From positions 1 to 22,437 of the IMG/VR virus record IMGVR_UViG_3300042465_004901: 22,437 nucleotides of DNA. The stretch is one strand, 5' to 3'. This document shows positions 19,981 to 22,437 of this stretch, piece after piece. A model generated the notes under the pieces. The model saw nothing but the letters and a program-made list of their open reading frames with translations, made no database searches and was not told where the DNA came from. The DNA comes from a virus. Each line of letters starts with the position of its first letter. Within the stretch, counting starts at the first letter, position 1. The position numbers were made by a program, and so were the translations under genes.

Positions 19981-22264
19981 ATGCCATTGCTCGTTTTAGA
20001 GCAAATCTCATCCAACTACTCTCATCATCTCTAACATAAGTTTTAGTATTTGGTACAGAGGAGCTTTCGGATGCACCGCCCCCTCCGCCACCTTGATTGA
20101 TGATTGTTGGAGGAGGAACATTCACTTTCATCTGGTCTTTAGCTTGTTCTGAACCCTTTTCTAAGATGCCGCTATCAGGATTTTGTCCTGATTGAACTTT
20201 AGCTTCTTCTCCGCCACCGCTCATGTAATCGTAAGCCTTCTTTGCACCAACAGCGGCAAGGCCGACTCCACCTAAACCAGCCGCAGTCATTAGTGGATTT
20301 CTTTTCATAAATCCAGCTGCTTTACTGAATATGCCACCGCCTGGCTTACCCTGGACTTTAGCTGTTTGTTTTGGTTGTGTTGCCGCCTTTGGTGCTTGCC
20401 CACTTTGTGCGGCTTCTGCGGCACGTGTTTCTGGTGTACCGCCCAGTGCTCCCATATCTCTAGCAGCCAGTGCAGCATCTAATCCAACAGAGGCGGCTGT
20501 TCCCACACCAGGAATAGTTCCGGCTGCTCCAGATGCTAACTCTAGTCCTGCACCGGCGAAGTCGCCTGACATAGCTCTTTGAGCAGCAAATACTCCACCG
20601 GCTATTAGACCCACTCCTGGTATTTTCTTTAGTAGTGATTTGCCAAGTGCTTTTGCACCAACTTTTGCTACTCCCTTGGAGGCAGCTTTTGTACCTACTT
20701 TCGCTGCACCCTTAGCAGCAACTTTCTCGCCTGCTTTAACCGCACCCTTTTCAGCCGTCTTTGCTGTGGGTGCAAGTTCGGCCGCCGTCATTGCGGTGTT
20801 CGCTGCCATGTTTGTGGCATTATTTCCAGCTAAGTTTTCACCGCCATCATTATCGTTACCAGCAATCATTGAACCCATGCCGATAGCACCGGCGCCAACG
20901 GCTAGGGCGCCAAGTATACCTTTTCCTTTACCGAATTTTCTACCAGCTGGAACATCGGGGGTTTTCTTGACAAATCTACCCTTGGCGTCTCTCGGTTGAC
21001 TTCTAGCTCTTTCTGATTTTGACTGCTTGCTTCCATCCGGCGCACCAGGAATATTTCCGCCACGATTTCTGCGACTAGGCAAATCGATATCGATTCCCCC
21101 ACCACCGCCACCTGATCCGTCTGAACCACCAGAACTCTCAAGCGATTGAGCAATCTTTTCTATTGTGTCTTTTATTGCAGAGAATAATTCATTTGCTTCT
21201 TTGAATGTATCAGATATTTCGTCTAGCTTTTTCGTATTTTCTTGGATAGCATCTACAACCGGGCTCTCTGACATTCCAGCCGCATCTTCTTGCAGTTCGC
21301 TAGTTGGCTGTGCTACATTAGATTCTATACCAGCCGCTACTGCTCCTGTGGTTGGCTTATCAGGTAGAATAACCGATGCGCCCTTTTTCTCATCATAATC
21401 TTTTTGAAGTTCTTGATTGATAGTATCTTTTGATACCGGTTTCCCCTCTCTACGATATGATATATCTTTTTCAGAAGCAGGCGCTATTCCTCTATCGGCC
21501 AGTAGTTTCTTCTGTTCTGTAGTCAGATCAGTTAATTTTTCCGCTTCTTGGGCCACGCCCATACTGTCTCTAGCTTCGGTTCTCTTCTTTTTATCGGAAG
21601 TGAAAAGGTCATATCTGAGATCGCCCGGCTTTCCGGTGAAGACTCTTTTTGCGCCTTCAAGTTGAGTTTTTACAAATCCTTTTGGAATTGCAGTACCCGT
21701 TGTTGTGTCTTTGCCACTAACGGCACGCTTCAAGCGATTTCTAAATGTGTCTTCTTTTCCTTTAAGACCCATATCATTCGCTTGAAAATATTGCTCTTTA
21801 GCTGCCTTTCCGGCATTCGCAAATCTAGTTGCGGCGTCTGTATTACCTGAAGCCTGTGCAACGGCTTGCCCCTTTTTAGCTAGAGCAAGCACCTCTTTGA
21901 TACCTTTATTGAATCCTTCTAAGTTCTTTTCGGTCAACTTGCCAATTTCTTTGACAAGTTCGGTCAGCATTTTACGCTCTTCGTCTGTATACTGCTCTAA
22001 GTCTTTGCTTATGTTTTCTGTGGCAGCGGACAAAATCTTGGCCGCTTTTTCGCCATCAACGGTAGTCACTGACAAAGGATTTGTAGTTTCCTTAATCTTT
22101 TCTAACTGAGTTTCTTTCCCCGCACCGGAACCAGACGAACTCAATAATTTTTTGATGTCTTTTGCTTGACCTATAACCTCATCCAGACGGTCGACAACAG
22201 GATCTGGCCCATTATTGGGGGCAGTCTGTAGTCTATCTGATAGTCCTTGTAAGTTACTGGCCAT
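19979..22264 (-). CDS. Large low-complexity phage structural protein (tail/baseplate-hub candidate)
   Basis: 761 residues. The N-terminal 400 residues are mainly helical and charged with long coiled-coil-like stretches (KILSAATENISKDLEQYTDE region; VDAIQENTKKLDEISDTFKE region). A Gly-rich linker near 380-390 precedes a basic, disordered part (RSQPRDAKGRFVKK). From about 440 there are hydrophobic Ala/Gly-rich segments (ILGALAVGAGAIGMG, KKIPGVGLIAGGVFAAQ, SGAAGTIPGVGTAASVGLD) in a KxxAKxxAKxGAK-type repeat region. The C-terminus has a VPPPTIINQGGGGGG patch and SSWMRFALKRAMA. Such Ala/Gly-rich membrane-like segments occur in large virion proteins of T4-like phages, including tail-length and hub proteins. 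The preceding gene resembles a hub gene. Exact role uncertain. Confidence 0.72.
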   Translation of the reverse strand: MASNLQGLSDRLQTAPNNGPDPVVDRLDEVIGQAKDIKKLLSSSGSGAGKETQLEKIKETTNPLSVTTVDGEKAAKILSAATENISKDLEQYTDEERKMLTELVKEIGKLTEKNLEGFNKGIKEVLALAKKGQAVAQASGNTDAATRFANAGKAAKEQYFQANDMGLKGKEDTFRNRLKRAVSGKDTTTGTAIPKGFVKTQLEGAKRVFTGKPGDLRYDLFTSDKKKRTEARDSMGVAQEAEKLTDLTTEQKKLLADRGIAPASEKDISYRREGKPVSKDTINQELQKDYDEKKGASVILPDKPTTGAVAAGIESNVAQPTSELQEDAAGMSESPVVDAIQENTKKLDEISDTFKEANELFSAIKDTIEKIAQSLESSGGSDGSGGGGGGIDIDLPSRRNRGGNIPGAPDGSKQSKSERARSQPRDAKGRFVKKTPDVPAGRKFGKGKGILGALAVGAGAIGMGSMIAGNDNDGGENLAGNNATNMAANTAMTAAELAPTAKTAEKGAVKAGEKVAAKGAAKVGTKAASKGVAKVGAKALGKSLLKKIPGVGLIAGGVFAAQRAMSGDFAGAGLELASGAAGTIPGVGTAASVGLDAALAARDMGALGGTPETRAAEAAQSGQAPKAATQPKQTAKVQGKPGGGIFSKAAGFMKRNPLMTAAGLGGVGLAAVGAKKAYDYMSGGGEEAKVQSGQNPDSGILEKGSEQAKDQMKVNVPPPTIINQGGGGGGASESSSVPNTKTYVRDDESSWMRFALKRAMA

Positions 22265-22267
22265 TTC

Positions 22268-22437
22268 TTAATAATCCTGTTGGTTCTGTTCTGCTTTTTT
22301 CTTCAAGTGAGTCATCAACAATCCAATGTAAACTTCCCTTTCCCATGGCATCATATTTTCAAGTTCTGACAGACTGTATTTGTGTTCTTGCATTAAAATA
22401 AAGTTTGTCTTATAATGATTCATCAAATTATCATGAG
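22268..22437 (-). CDS. C-terminal part of a baseplate-hub-like protein (gp26/gp51 type), cut by window edge
   Basis: The open frame enters from the window edge and stops at TAA (22268-22270), 3 bp before the start of the large structural gene. The visible end, with LMQEHKYSLSELENMMPWER followed by EVYIGLL and a charged tail, resembles from memory the C-terminus of a T4-like baseplate hub or hub-assembly protein (gp26/gp51). The ATG at 22423 is in frame but the frame is open upstream, so the true start is probably outside. Confidence 0.6.
   Translation of the reverse strand, partial: HDNLMNHYKTNFILMQEHKYSLSELENMMPWEREVYIGLLMTHLKKKAEQNQQDY

Noticed and set aside
20331-21398. Several plus-strand Ala/Ser/Pro-rich open frames
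   Set aside because: These are mirror frames of the Ala/Gly-rich structural gene on the minus strand, where low-complexity codons leave the opposite strand open.

Overview
This window looks like part of the genome of a T4-like (tailed, myovirus-type) bacteriophage whose host is probably an alphaproteobacterium, perhaps aquatic. The phage assignment rests on a co-linear gp33-gp59-gp32 block, a PhoH-like ATPase, a PD-(D/E)XK exonuclease, a SleB-type lysin, and opposite-strand genes resembling baseplate-hub/tail proteins. The host inference rests on a phage-borne circularly permuted tmRNA whose tag, ANDNVAFAGYALAA, is of alphaproteobacterial style, on the SleB-type lysin, and on a FecR/CHASE2-cyclase pair of a kind common in Alphaproteobacteria. 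No taxonomic search was possible.

Layout. (1) 3-4469, plus strand: a tightly overlapping three-gene cassette of a FecR-domain protein (5' end outside the window), a secreted protein with curlin-like repeats, and a CHASE2 membrane receptor fused to a class III nucleotide cyclase. This looks like a signalling and extracellular-fibre module, unusual in a phage. (2) 4396-4724, minus strand: two small coupled genes driven by a promoter divergent from that of the next block. (3) 4842-13914, plus strand: a conserved phage protein, a methyltransferase, two paralogous radical SAM proteins with N-terminal cysteine domains, an unknown acidic protein, a third radical SAM protein with a C-terminal cysteine cluster, an Asp/Asn-hydroxylase-like oxygenase, a large two-part protein, a 34-residue basic peptide and a NodU/CmcH-type carbamoyltransferase. 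Most junctions overlap or nearly touch, so this reads as one modification pathway of unknown substrate. (4) 13926-16344: a small unknown gene, a conserved phage protein, phoH and an exonuclease. (5) 16369-16757: permuted tmRNA and its terminator. (6) 16829-19947: lysin, DNA methyltransferase, gp33, gp59, a small charged protein and gp32, closed by a terminator. (7) 19979-22437, minus strand: convergent structural genes.

Regulation. Eight near-consensus sigma70 promoters (TTGACA or TTGACT, 16-17 nt spacer, TATNNN) can be read directly. Five lie entirely inside coding sequence and a sixth overlaps the end of a gene, which suggests staggered early transcription by host RNA polymerase. One places its start point at or next to a start codon (leaderless exonuclease mRNA). 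A T4-late-like NATAAATA box is followed by exactly five bases and ATG at two gene boundaries. gp33 implies T4-style late transcription. Four approximate 10-nt repeats just upstream of gp32 may be its autogenous operator.

The best candidates for something new are the FecR/curlin-like/cyclase cassette, the radical SAM-oxygenase-carbamoyltransferase cluster with its tiny basic peptide, and the permuted tmRNA carried by a phage.
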